From Eumeta japonica (Eukaryota; Arthropoda; Insecta; Lepidoptera; Psychidae): DNA of 64,000 nt. Every line of letters begins with the position of its first letter. Positions within the stretch are counted from its first letter, which is position 1. The DNA lies in NCBI GenBank assembly GCA_005406025.1, contig BGZK01002112.1:1-64000 (forward strand), read 5' to 3'. The position numbers and the translations under genes were made by a program. The notes under the pieces were generated by a model, which saw nothing but the letters and a program-made list of their open reading frames with translations, did no database searches and had not been told where the DNA came from. Shown in pieces: positions 11,802 to 22,601 of this stretch.

Positions 11802-12526
11802 GATAGAATTGAAATTTTAGTGCATTATTTTATATTGACACTTTATTCTGTTGTTTGTTTTTTGTGTTATTTCGTTTACATTTACAATTTGACATATTTT
11901 CTATTTTGATTTTGATTGATTTTTGCTGTATACATTAATTTTAAGGATTTTACAATTTGACATTTGCATTTTATTTTTCCTTTCGATATTTCATTCGTTT
12001 GTTTTGACATCTTAATTGTAGTTTATACTTTACATTTTAATGTTTTATTTTACAATTTTATTGAAATCTGATTAAGTCCTATAGTATAAGAATTTTAAAT
12101 AGTAATCATTAAATCAATTTTGTCTCTTAATTTTATCTAGGGAGACGGGTCGCAGGTCAGTGCCCTATTGGGTTGTATGTTGTTGTGCTGCTCTGTAGCG
12201 GTAATTGACATAATTAAAATTTTAGTGTATTATTTTATATTGACATTTTATTTTGTTGTTTGTGTTTTTGTTTTTTTCCTTTACATCTGCAATTTGACAT
12301 ATTTTCTATTTTGATTTAATTTTTGCTATATACATTAATTTTAAGGATTTTACAATTTGACATTTATATTTTATTTTGCCTTTGATATTTCATTCGTTTG
12401 TTTTGACATCTTAATTTTAGTTTATATTTTTACATTTGATATTTTATTTTACAATTTTATTGAATTTTGACTAAGTCCTATAGCATAAGAATTTTAAATA
12501 GTAATCATTAAATCAATTTTAAATAT
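11802..12526 (+). repeat. Direct duplication in E3 leader
   Basis: The stretch 11802-12129 (from AATTTTAGTGCATTATTTTA to AGTAATCATTAAATCAATTT) recurs at about 12205-12526 with few changes, a period near 405 bases. The unique spacer between the two holds the GC-rich block at 12137-12195. Confidence 0.85.
12137..12195 (+). other. Second GC-rich leader block
   Basis: TCTAGGGAGACGGGTCGC in E3 resembles ACCTGGGGAGGCGGGCCGC near 46523 in F. In both cases it lies downstream of the larger GC island and within otherwise AT-rich DNA. Function unknown. Confidence 0.45.
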
Positions 12527-12577
12527 TAACGAAGCCCCTAAGGCACTGGAACGGTTTCCGTGGTGGCGCAGAGAGAT

Positions 12578-14220
12578 ATGGCGTCAAGGCGGGCTACTAA
12601 AGGGACGTTGACGGCGGTGTCCAAGACCGAGGAAAGTGTCCCAAACCCACTAAGGGGCAACAAAGACTGGGACGGGGTGAAAAGCTGTCGCAGAAGGCGA
12701 CGACAACACCACCTGTCCTCGGTACGCCCCTGAAAACCCGAAAAGCGAAGTTCTCCCAGCCAAAGTGCGGACCGCCCCCGGATGTGTCGGCGGTATGCGG
12801 CGCCACCGGCACCACCCAAGATAGTGGTGGAGGTCGGACCGGCGGATGTTGCCGCAGCGGCCGCCAGGGAATCAGAGGTCGGCGTATTTACCGCGCTGGA
12901 GGCGGTGGAGACTTCGCTAGACGGGCGAGCCTAAAATGAAATTGGCCGTCCGTCCTTGTCCGTGTTGGGAACGAAATCACCAGCGAACCTGTCCGGGAAC
13001 TCTCCGCGGCCGGAACCCGAAAAGCCTGTCCACCTGGCCAGACCAACTCCCACAGGAAGATTGGCGTCTGAATCGGAAAACTCGCCATGGAGGCGAAGGC
13101 GAGCTCGAGGGCCTAAAAATATAAGCCGAGAAGTTAAAGAGTCCGTTATCGGAAAGCTGTCGGCGATGAGCTCGCCCTTCGCCTCGAGGAGTCCCGCCTG
13201 AATTACGTGGCGGAACTGGAGCGGGAAAGGCGAGGAGGGCGAGGGAGATGCGCGGAGAAAAGAATTACCAAAATAACATCCGAAAACCTGGACAGGATCC
13301 TAAACGTAGAAAGCAAAAGATGAAAGATGTAACCTCGACACGGACAATTCTGGGACACTTCGACGTCCCGGAAAAGTTGAGGCGATTCGTAAGGCGGTTG
13401 AAACGAGACCGGCCCCGCGACCAGAACTACGCCGAGGCGGCAGCGAGGCCGAAACCCTTGGCTGCTGCCCAAGATCCCCGGCCCTGAGGTCCGGTCCGGA
13501 GCCACACTTTATAATATCCTCAAGATGCGAGAACCACACCGCGGAGCAAGTCGTGCTAGGCTGCGCGGAGGGTAGACGCTAGGGGATGGGTGTGTGGACC
13601 GGCTAAGGAAAGCCGGGAATCAAAAGTAGTGATGAGCTGCTCCTCCGCAGAGGATGCTCTGAAAATAGAGGAGCGGCTCAAGATTCGCGGGCTGATCTTA
13701 AAGTCTCGAAAGGTGAAAAGCTGCCTACGGTCGTCATCCGGGACGTCCTCAAGATCAATACGGACGAGGACATCGTCGAGTCCCTGAGGACCCAAAATAA
13801 GCACATCGCCGACGGTCTCGATTGAGTCGGGAGAGGGCAAAGGTGTGCTACAGAAGGCGTGCCAGAAATGACCCCGAGTGCCATCCGGTGCTGGAGGTCA
13901 CGACCGAGCTATATAAGCGCCTAATAAAGGCCGCATACGTTTATGCTGCAACGGCGCCCGGTCTGGGACCAGTCTCTCTCGCACAGTGCTCGCACTGTTT
14001 GGGCTACGGACACTTAGGCGCTTCTGCAAAGAAGCATCTGAGAAGTGTGCCCATTGCGGGACCACGTGAGCGCGAAGTGCCAGTTCGACCGCGGGGAGCC
14101 CCGAGATGCATAAACTGTGTGAGAGCGTCGTGCCGACACTGCGCATGGAGCGTTTAGCTGGAGTGCAGTGTTCGGCATAAATGGGACGAGATAGCTCGGT
14201 CCAAGGTGGCATACTGTTAG
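12578..14220 (+). pseudogene. E3 ORF1 (Gag-like, zinc-knuckle protein), frameshifted
   Basis: The start is ATG 12578, giving MASRRATKG, which aligns with the ORF1 starts of the other copies. Recognisable parts are VEVGPADVAAAAARESEVGV-type residues near 12825, a coiled-coil zone near 13190-13260, NYAEAAARPKP (about 13422), the block before the knuckles (about 13720-13790), and knuckle residues near 13985-14150. The CxxC pairs of the knuckles are damaged (for example CSHCLGYGHLG without the usual final Cys spacing). The TAG at 14218-14220 matches the end of E4 ORF1. At least six frame changes are present. Confidence 0.85.
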
Positions 14221-14253
14221 CCGCCGGCGCCTGGACTCACACGCCCGCACAGA

Positions 14254-17200
14254 ATGGCCGAGGGATTGTCCGCGGAAGAAAACACTGGCCACGTATCCCT
14301 GCGGTTTATTCAGTCCAACTTGCAGCGCAGCAAACTCGCTACGTCTGAGCTGCTCGTTGAGGCTGATAGGCGGAGAATTGCGGTAGCCCTAGTCCAGGAA
14401 CCCTATGTTGGGAGTATTGGCGAGCTGCGACGGTACCAGGATGCAGAGTCGTCCAAAGGCGACTCCGCGAAGGGGACCCGTCAAAGCCGCCATCATAGTC
14501 CTGGACAGTGGCGTGGACGTCGAGGAGGATCAGACCCTCATCGACGAAAACGTCACGGCTGCCGTAATCGTAGCCGGAAACTGCAGGATTGGCGTTGTGT
14601 CGGTGTATTTCGAAGGGACATGCCCATCGGCCCGTACCTCGATCGCGTGCGATACGTCTGCTCTAAACTCGGGACGGACAAAATAATCCTGGGGCGACGT
14701 CAACGCGTGGAGCGTGGTGGGTAGTGAGCATGATGATGCACGCGGGTGGATCTCTGCGATTTCTTCGATGCTGAGGGGCTGCACATCTTGAACGAGGGCA
14801 ATACGCCCACGTTCGAGGTGTATAGGGGACCGTCTCTTCAGGAGCGTGGTGGATGTGACTGCGTGCGGCTCCGCTCTACTGGATAGAGTGGAGGAATGGC
14901 AGGTGGTCCGAGATGTAACATCCTCGGACCATAACGCGGTCACGTTTGCCGTGCGAATGGGGAAGCGGTCCGGTCCTCGGCCCCACCGGTACACGGGTCT
15001 ACAATACAGCAAAGGCTCGATGGTCCGAGTTCGCAGCAGCCATGGATGCTGCTCTCGCTGAACGGGCTCTGACCGTCGAGATGGTGGAATCTGTGGACTC
15101 GTGCGACCGACTCGATGGGATCGTGAGGCCTACACCGAATGCATCCAACAAGCATGCGAAATTCTATCCCACCTAGAAACTCGAAGCGCAGACTGAAACT
15201 CCCCTGGTGGAGTCCCGAGTTAGAGGGGCTAAAAAAGGATGCGCGCACTAAGAAGCGGCGCATCCGAAACGCGGCCCCTAGCAGGCGGGAGTACGTGGTC
15301 GGGGAATATGTGCAGGCCAAAGAGGTTTACGAAAGGGCAGCGGCTGAGGCGCAGACCGCGAGCTGGAAGCGGTTTTGCTCTGCACAGGACGGGGAGAGCC
15401 TGTGGGACGGCATCTACAGGGTCATCAGGGAAACGGGAAAAAACCGGGAGGATATCCTACTTCAAACCGACTCGGGACTAGTATTAAGTCCGAACGAGTC
15501 GGCGACCCTCCTGGCGGAAACCTTCTTCCTGATGACCGGTCGATACTGACCATCCGCATCATGCGGAAGTCAGAAGGCAAACCGACGGGGATGATCGTCC
15601 ACCCGCAACTTCGGGGATCTGCCCGGGTGGACCCACCTTTACCGGGCTGAGGTTAAAAACGCCCAAGGCGTTTCATCCTCGAAAGGCCCCGGGCATTGAT
15701 GGGTTCACGTCGGACATATGCCAGGCTGCGATCTTCCGGGACCTGGGAGTGTTCCTAGCGATGGCAAATAAGTGCCTAGAGCTGGGATACTTCCCCGCCT
15801 GGAAGGTGGCGGCCATAAAGGTAATCCCGAAGCCGGGCAAGGACGATTATGCCCGTCCTAAGTCTTACCGGCCCATAGGCCTGCTCCCTGTGCTGGGCAA
15901 AACAGTGGAAAGGATGCTGGTCGGCGCCTCCAATGGCACTTGATGCCGAAGCTGCAGGCGACGCAGTATGGCATGCCGCAGCGCGGGACGGAGGATGCCC
16001 TTTATGATCTGATGACATACATCTACAAAGAGTTAAATCTCAAAAAGATAGTTTTAATGGTGTCATTGGACATAGAGGGCGCCTTCGATAACGCGTGGTG
16101 GCCGGCGTTGAAGGCCCAGCTGCTCGCTTATAATTGCCCAGTGAACCTCTATGGCATGGTGAAGGGCTACCTTCGGGACCGGGAGGTGATAGTGCGATAC
16201 GCTGGAGGAGTCCAGAAGGGAACTTCCAAGGGTTGCATACAGGGCTCTATAGCCGGTCCAACCTTCTGGAATCTCATTCTGGACTCCTTACCCGAGAACT
16301 CGGGAACTCGGCGTATACGTTCAGGCGTTTGCGGATGATGTGGTCCTCATGTTCTCCGGGCAGTCGGCTTCGTCGATCGAGGAGGCCAATCACGCTCTAG
16401 CTCGCGTGCACTGCTGGGGAGTCAGAAATAAGCTGAGTTCGCACCATCGAAAACAAACTCGATGGTGCTGACCAAAAGCTGAAATATGACGACCCAGTGG
16501 TGCACATGAACGGCGAGAGATCAGATTGGTTGGCGAAATACGCCTCCTCGGTCTGACCATAGACAGGAAGCTGACGTTCATTCCTCATGTCGCCAAGGCT
16601 TGTAAAAGGCTACAATATTTATAAAGGCTTAGCCCGAGCGGCCAAGGCGACGTGGTCTGAGTCCGGAGGTCGTGAGGACCATATACATTACCGTAATCGA
16701 GCCAACCGTGCTGTACGCATCGTGCGCTTGGGCACCGGCGACAGGGAAGCTCGGCGTGCGCAAGATGCTCGACGCTGTCCAGCGCAGCGTCGCTCTTAAG
16801 GCGTGCCGGGCTCACCGTACAGTGTCCCTGCATTCGCGCTGATCCTCTCGAGGCTGCTTCCTCTCGACATAGGGAGAGGGAGGCGGCCTGGTTGTATGAG
16901 GTGAAGCGCGGAAAGACTTAGGGACACTTTTGTCGACCGGGAGCTCGAGAGACCCGTGTATTTCGGCGACTTGCTTCCCTGCGCGTGCCCGAGATCGGGT
17001 ACGAGAGCGTCGAGAACCTCGACTCCCAGACGGTGGACCGTCTCGCGGTGGTCGGGCCGCAGATCTACACCGACGGAAGCCGTATTGAGGGCAAAGTCGG
17101 TGCGGCCCTGACCGAATGGCGGGACGGGAGAGACCTGGTGCTCGACGCTCCGGCTCGATCCCTTCTGCATCGGTCTTCCAGGCTGAGATGGTCGCGCTGC

Positions 17201-17900
17201 AAGAGCGATACGGAGGGTGAAAAATGGTAGGGAAGGGTCAACATCTTCAGCGATTCCAAGTCTTTTTGAGGTATTGACCGGCCTGAAGACCTATCACCCT
17301 CTGGCTCAAGAGCTAGGCGCGACATCTCCGAGATCGTTGCGGAGGGCAGGGCCGTGCGCCTATTCTGTTAGAGCGCATGCCGGAATCGGGTAACGAGCGT
17401 GCAGACGAACTCGCCAGGCGCGCCGCCCTCAAAAGACGGCAGCGGACTATGATAGGTTTCCGCTCGTACGCTAAAAGGTGATCAGGGCGGCGAGCCTGGA
17501 AGAGTGGCAGCAACGATACGCCGAGGGAAGCACTGGTGATATCACTAAGCGCTTCTTTCCCCGAGTGGAAAAAGCGTACAGGGTCCTTGCGACACCGAAA
17601 TGACGTCCCACATGGCGCAGACATTTACAGGTCATGGTGGGTTCGCGCAGTACCTGTTTAGGTTTGCTGCGGGACTCACCCACTGCGCCTGCGACCCCGT
17701 CAAAATTCAGGATGTTGCACGTTCTCGAGGACTGTGATATGTTCTTTCGGGAGCGTGCGGCACTAGAAGCGGAAATTGGTGTCGCGGTCTCGAGGCGGCA
17801 CTTCCCGGAGATTCTGGATGACGCCAGGAAAAAGAAAAAATTTTTTAAATATTGTACAGTTGTAACGGAGAGATGCAATAAAATTAATAAGGCTACTTGA
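14254..17900 (+). pseudogene. E3 ORF2 (endonuclease, RT, RNase H), frameshifted
   Basis: ATG 14254 is the only ATG at the ORF2 start among E2, E3, E4 and G, and lies 33 bases after the ORF1 stop. The endonuclease opens with SLRFIQSNLQRSKLATSELL and includes TSSDHNAVTF near 14920. The linker and fingers hold ESLWDGIYRVIRETGKNRED near 15395. RT motif A is near 16056, and the RNase H DGS motif near 17073. The C-terminal Cys/His block near 17670-17740 is altered. The last frame (17634-17900) ends at TGA 17898-17900. About ten frame changes break it. Confidence 0.9.
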
Positions 17901-18525
17901 GGTAAAGTGAAGTATACATGAAAATGAAGTTAGAGTCTAAGGTGCAATGTTAATAAGCAGATGGTAGGGAAAAGAAATTGTATTTAAGAATTAAGACTAA
18001 GTTAACAACATTCTCCCAGTTTGTAACATTTGTCAAATTGTACATTTAAACCTGTATCAAACTGTTTGTACCTGAAAACTGATACGTTGTATATTTTGTG
18101 TAAGACTGTTATGAAATTATAAAGTCAACAGGTTAACAGGCAAATTGATAAACTGGACAAAGTAAATGTGAATTGAATGTTAAAGTGTTTCCAAAGCCAT
18201 AAGAGAAACATTGTAGTAGATATAAGATATAGATGAAGTATTGTTGTATAAAACCGATTGGGTCAAAAAAAAAAAATACATATTTACATAAAATACACCA
18301 AAAAAAAAAAGAAAAAAGAGAAAAATGAGAAAAAGAAGGAAAATAAAGGGAAAAAAAAAAAAAAAAAAAAAAACAATGATAATAAACATAAACCGAGTAC
18401 ACTATTTTGACCCATCCCTACCATCCCTGAGAAAGAACGACGAGGTAAGCATGAAGTATGAATCTGAGAAATAGTAAACAAGGGCCGTGGTCGCCAAGCC
18501 ACGGGGCTGGATTTAAAAAAAAAAA
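17901..18525 (+). other. E3 3' UTR, long form, terminal hairpin and A tail
   Basis: It contains several A-rich runs (18266-18374), then TTTTGACCCATCCC near 18402, as in E1 and F. The final hairpin CCGTGG (18485-18490) / CCACGG (18499-18504) has TCGCCAAG in the loop. The A tail (18515-18525) begins ten bases after the hairpin. Confidence 0.75.
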
Positions 18526-18606
18526 CCTAACCTAACCTAACCTAACCTAACCTAACCTAACCTAACCTAACCTAACTAACCTAACCTAACCTAACCTAAC
18601 CTAACC
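18526..18606 (+). repeat. Telomeric repeat tract (CCTAA)n
   Basis: About 16 nearly perfect CCTAA units, with one CTAA unit, lie between the E3 tail and the E4 leader. Confidence 0.97.
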
Positions 18607-19806
18607 CAGTCACAAGCCAACCGCCGCGCTGAGAGCATTGAAAACGCGAGCTCCGCACGCAAAAATCGTGTTAAATCGCTAAACAAATTGGATTGCAGTG
18701 TTTTATACATCATTAGATGCGCGCTTCAAAGCTGTGCACAACAGTGTAAATGTCAGTGAAATCGGCCGAGAAATAAAGTTTTTAGAGCCGAAAAAGTTTT
18801 AGTGAGAAGTGAAAAGTGCCAAAATCTCCGAAGAACGATCGACGACACCCCTTTTTTGGGACGTCGTTGTGAGCGTATTGCCGAGGTGCACCTGCCTGGT
18901 GACTGCGGGATTTTTCCGTGGCCCATTCCCGTGAAATCCGGGAAAACCATTAACCACCCACAACTACGTGTCCACGTGGTTGCGGTCGCAAAGAAGAGAG
19001 TGACACCGGTCGACGCGCCTTGGCAGCAGCTACGGTGACACTTGGGCTGCCCTCTGTGACAATAAATCACGGAGCAACGGAGAAAATATCGACGCTGAGG
19101 GTAGTACGAAAAACCTATCAAGTTCGTTCTGCTGTCGAAACTAGCTGCAAAAGCGTCTTCGCACGAGAGGGAAGGCTCCTACGACGCCCTAGACCCGGTA
19201 CTGTCTCTTTTCACACATTTTTTGGACTTTAAGTGAAAATTTTCGCGCTGTGTTTTTTGGTCGAAATAAGGTTTTAGCCATTAAAAAATAGTGAAATATT
19301 ATAATAAACGCTGGCTAAACGTAATATTCAGTAGTAGAACAATTATTTTGTAAAATTAGACTATTTTAAATTTAAGTTTGGTTAAATAAGATTGAAATTG
19401 AAGTAAATTGTCGTATTCTTTAGTAGTTGAGTAATTGTATAACACTTATACTATAAAAAATTGAAATTCTTGATATTCTTGGCTCTGTACTGTATTTTAC
19501 TGACTGTGCTACTTCAGGGCACAGTGGAAAAGCACAATTTGTTTTGATGTCAAATATTTTATTTTTGGAAAAATTTTGTTTTTAGCTATTAGTTGTTAGT
19601 AATATATATTAAGTACTGGCGGTTACTAATAAAAGTTCTTATAAATTTCTGTGAGCTGCATCTCGGGCAGGGGCCGACATCTTTAAACCTGGCCTCAGAA
19701 AATACGGGACTAGTGGCAGGCGGTCCTAAAGCCTGCACTATAACGAGAGGCATTTTCCAAAAAAAATCAAAAATTTTGAGGGTAGATTTTCGGCAAACCA
19801 AAAATC

Positions 19807-19867
19807 GCGATATCTCAAAACCGTGAGATATCGCAATAATAAAATTTCGCTTCTCTTATGAGAAGCG
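19807..19867 (+). other. Double hairpin module, copy 1 of E4 leader
   Basis: GCGATATCTCA (19807-19817) pairs with TGAGATATCGC (19824-19834). Then CGCTTCTC (19848-19855) pairs with GAGAAGCG (19860-19867). The preceding CCAAAAAAAATCAAAAATTT and GAGGGTAG are the reverse complement of the tail of the E2 module near 3740-3768. Confidence 0.8.
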
Positions 19868-20250
19868 GTTTGTGCACTAGACTCCCTGAGCATACTCGCG
19901 TTGTCCTCCCACAAAATTTTGGAAACCTAAAAATTTTAACTTAGAAAAGTTTTGCCGACTTGCTCGAACAGGGGCTGAGTGCCGGGGTCATCCGACAACC
20001 GAATTCGATATTTTGAGTCCCTCCACTTGCCCCCTTTGAGATACAGGTCGAAATAAAATTGATCTGGAACGACTCGGGAGGTGTTTTAAATCATCTGAAA
20101 CCAACTTTTATGAAAACTTGTATATTTCGGATATCACTTTTAATTGAAAAAACCCCATAGGAGATTCAGGGGTCCAACAGCATCCCATGAGCTAATTTTC
20201 AAAAAAATAAAACTCAATTTGAGGGTAGAAATTAGGACCAAACTTTGAAC

Positions 20251-20310
20251 TGCGATATCTCGAAACCGTAAGAGATATCGCAAAATAATAAAATTTTCAC
20301 TTATGAGAAG
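20251..20310 (+). other. Double hairpin module, copy 2 of E4 leader
   Basis: TGCGATATCTC (20251-20261) pairs with GAGATATCGCA (20272-20282). A weaker CACTT/AAGTG hairpin follows near 20297-20310. The order and spacing are the same as in copy 1, about 445 bases upstream. Confidence 0.75.
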
Positions 20311-20883
20311 TGGTTCTTGGGGCACAAGCCCGAGGTGCATGTTTTGTTCTCATTTACCGCCTAAAAAATTTTTTGTTGAGAATCTATGTTGAAAATATAT
20401 GTACACTATTGGTTGATGTTTAATTGCTGGAAATTGTATTTACTGTTATAATTGTGATTGTTTTGTTATTGTTTCCATTGTTGAATTGTTCTGACTGCCC
20501 CAATAGGTTTTAAGTTGTTATAAATTAATTTTGACATTTATATATGTATAAAAAAAAAAAAAAAAAATTTATACACCTGACATTTATATATAAAATTTAT
20601 ACACCTGACATTTAGATACATATTATAGCTAGGATAAGTTGACATCAAATTCAAATTTATTATTTATACCTTGGTTAATCAGAAATATTTTAATTTATTA
20701 TTACTTGATTTAATTTTAATTGATAACTTATTATTCCCTTGACATCTATAAATTGCTTACTGACATAAACCTTGAAAATTTCTTATTATCTCGAACGAAT
20801 AAAGTTGACAAATCTCCTGTCCTTTTCATCCCTTCGCAGAATTAAAAGTATAAAAAGTAATAGTCTAGTAGAAATTGATCAAA

Positions 20884-22566
20884 ATGAGCAGGAAGGTCGC
20901 GGAAGCGATGCCCCGGAGGGGACGTGCCCACTAAACGGGGCGAAAGAGGCTAGTGCGAGATCGGAGTCTAGCGTCCCGCCACCAACGAGGCAAAGGCCGG
21001 GGCGATAAGAAGGCTGTCGCCGCGAAACGACAGGGAACCCCGATTTCACCCGGAAGCGGAGGGAAGCCCTGACGGCGAGCGGAGAAAAGGTTATCCAAAA
21101 GAGCTACCCGCCCCGGCACCAAAATCGCGACCAAGAGTCGCGCTGGCCAGGTGGACGGCATTGAAACGCCGAAGCGGGCGGAAACGCCGGAGGGGCTTTC
21201 GTCGCAGTGGAAGCCGTCGGGAGTTTGCGGGCGGCTGAGCCTCCTCGACGAGATCGCCCGGCCATCTCCGTTGGCCTCAAAGAGCCTAGGCCACCCGGAG
21301 CCGTCGATCGGAACACCGAAGCGAAGCTCCGGAAAAGTCTGGCACAGAAGAGGAGTCGGTGCCATTAATAGAGCTGCAACCAAAATAGTGTGCCTCGCAA
21401 GAGATGCGAAGGACGAATGAGGCACTGCGAAACATTAGCAAGGAGGTCAAGACCTCCGTATGCAACAAGCTGCAGATTATTACCGAGCTTACTCTTCGCT
21501 TAGAAGAATCGCGCTCAGATACATGTTCGAAGTGGAGCGAGAAAAGCCGGACGAGCGCAGGCCATGGAAGAAGCCGAGACGGCTACGAAGAGAAACGAAA
21601 AGTACAATAACAAATATAAAATAATAGAGCCAACATCGAAAATATGGCGGCCGAACTAAAGAAGACGCGGACGCTATAGAGAATATGGACATGCCCAAAG
21701 ATGGAAGGGCTCCGGAAAACTCTTGAAGAGAAACCGAAAACATATGCGGCGGCGGCTGCAAAACCGAAGCCGTCAGAAGCCGCTGCCGCAGACTCTGGCC
21801 TAATGACAACCCGACCCACACAATAATAGTCTCGTCAAGATGCGCCAACCACACGAGTGACCAAGTGGTCAAAGCAATCAGGGAGGTGGTTGACGCCAGA
21901 GAGATTGGAGTCGGAGTGGACAGGGTAAGAAAGGCCAGGAATCAGAAAGTCGTCCTGAGCTGCGCGTCTCAAGAAGCGATAAAACGTATTGAGGCGCGCA
22001 TAAAAATCAGAAGCAAGGACCTACAGGTTACAAAGCCGGAGCCCGCTCTCCCACTGGTTATTATCCGGGATGTCCTGAAAATCAACTCCGATCAGGACAT
22101 AGTCGACTCGCTGAGGGGACAAAACAGCCACATAACTGAGGGTCTCGAATGGGAAAAGATCGTGGCGCGTGTCCGCTACCGAAAGCGCGCAAGAAACCCT
22201 CTGGAATGTCACCCAGTTCTGGAGGTTTCACCTGTGCTATACACCCGCCTCATAAAAGCCGGCCACATATATGTGGGGCTGCAGCGAAGACCGGTGTGGG
22301 ATCAATCGCCCCTAGTACAGTGCTCGCGCTGCCTCGGATTCGGCCACAGCAAGAAATATTGCCGAGAAAAGGCAGATAAATGCGCGCACTGTGGAGGCGA
22401 CCACACCGGTCTTTTGTGCCAAGCACGCAAAAACTCCCAGCCCCCTAGGTGCATAAATTGCACGCGTGCCGGCTGCGAGGACGTCGCACACTCGGCATTC
22501 AGCCCGGAGTGCGGCGTCCGAGCCAAATGGGATAGGATAGCACGGACAAAGGTCGCGTACTGCTAG
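20884..22566 (+). pseudogene. E4 ORF1 (Gag-like, three CCHC knuckles), N-terminal half broken
   Basis: ATG 20884 gives MSRKVAEA, matching the N-termini of the other copies. The first half is split by several frame changes (pieces near 21151-21420 and 21404-21610, the latter with NISKEVKTSV and LRLEESRSD). The second half, 21865-22566, is one clean frame: a PRE-type domain with VVIRDVLKINSDQD, then HPVLEVSPVLYTRL, then three zinc knuckles: CSRCLGFGHSKKYC, CAHCGGDHTGLLC and CINCTRAGC followed by a His and Cys. The three-knuckle end is typical of R1-clade ORF1 proteins and would bind RNA. The TAG at 22564-22566 comes 35 bases before the ORF2 region. Confidence 0.9.
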
Positions 22567-22601
22567 CGGCGGGCGCCACGGATACCCGAAACCGTACTCA
22601 C

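Larger units (their letters stand above)
10444..12577 (+). promoter_or_regulatory. E3 5' leader (about 2.1 kb), no gene
   Basis: It is very AT-rich, with no open frame of note. It contains one GC-rich island (11628-11786), a duplicated stretch of about 325 bases, and a shorter GC-rich block (12137-12195). It shares its 5' end with G, not with E2 or E4. Confidence 0.65.
10444..18525 (+). mobile_element. E3: full-length telomeric R1-clade retrotransposon copy
   Basis: The copy is bounded by CCTAA on both sides: AT-rich leader, ORF1, ORF2, long-form 3' UTR with hairpin and A tail, about 8.1 kb. The leader starts with GAGTAATTGAAGGTTTATTTG and matches the far end of the G leader near 38480 on the other strand. 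The coding part is closest to E2 and G. Confidence 0.9.
18607..20883 (+). promoter_or_regulatory. E4 5' leader (about 2.3 kb), no gene
   Basis: It begins CAGTCACAAGCCAACCGCCGC, as in E2. It contains two copies of the hairpin module (19741-19880, 20213-20310). Near 20550-20640 there is a short repeat of TTTATACACCTGACATTTA with an A run. No coding region is supported. Confidence 0.65.

Noticed and set aside
18180..18502. Minus-strand frames rich in Phe
   Set aside because: They translate A-rich 3' UTR sequence on the opposite strand and have no domain.
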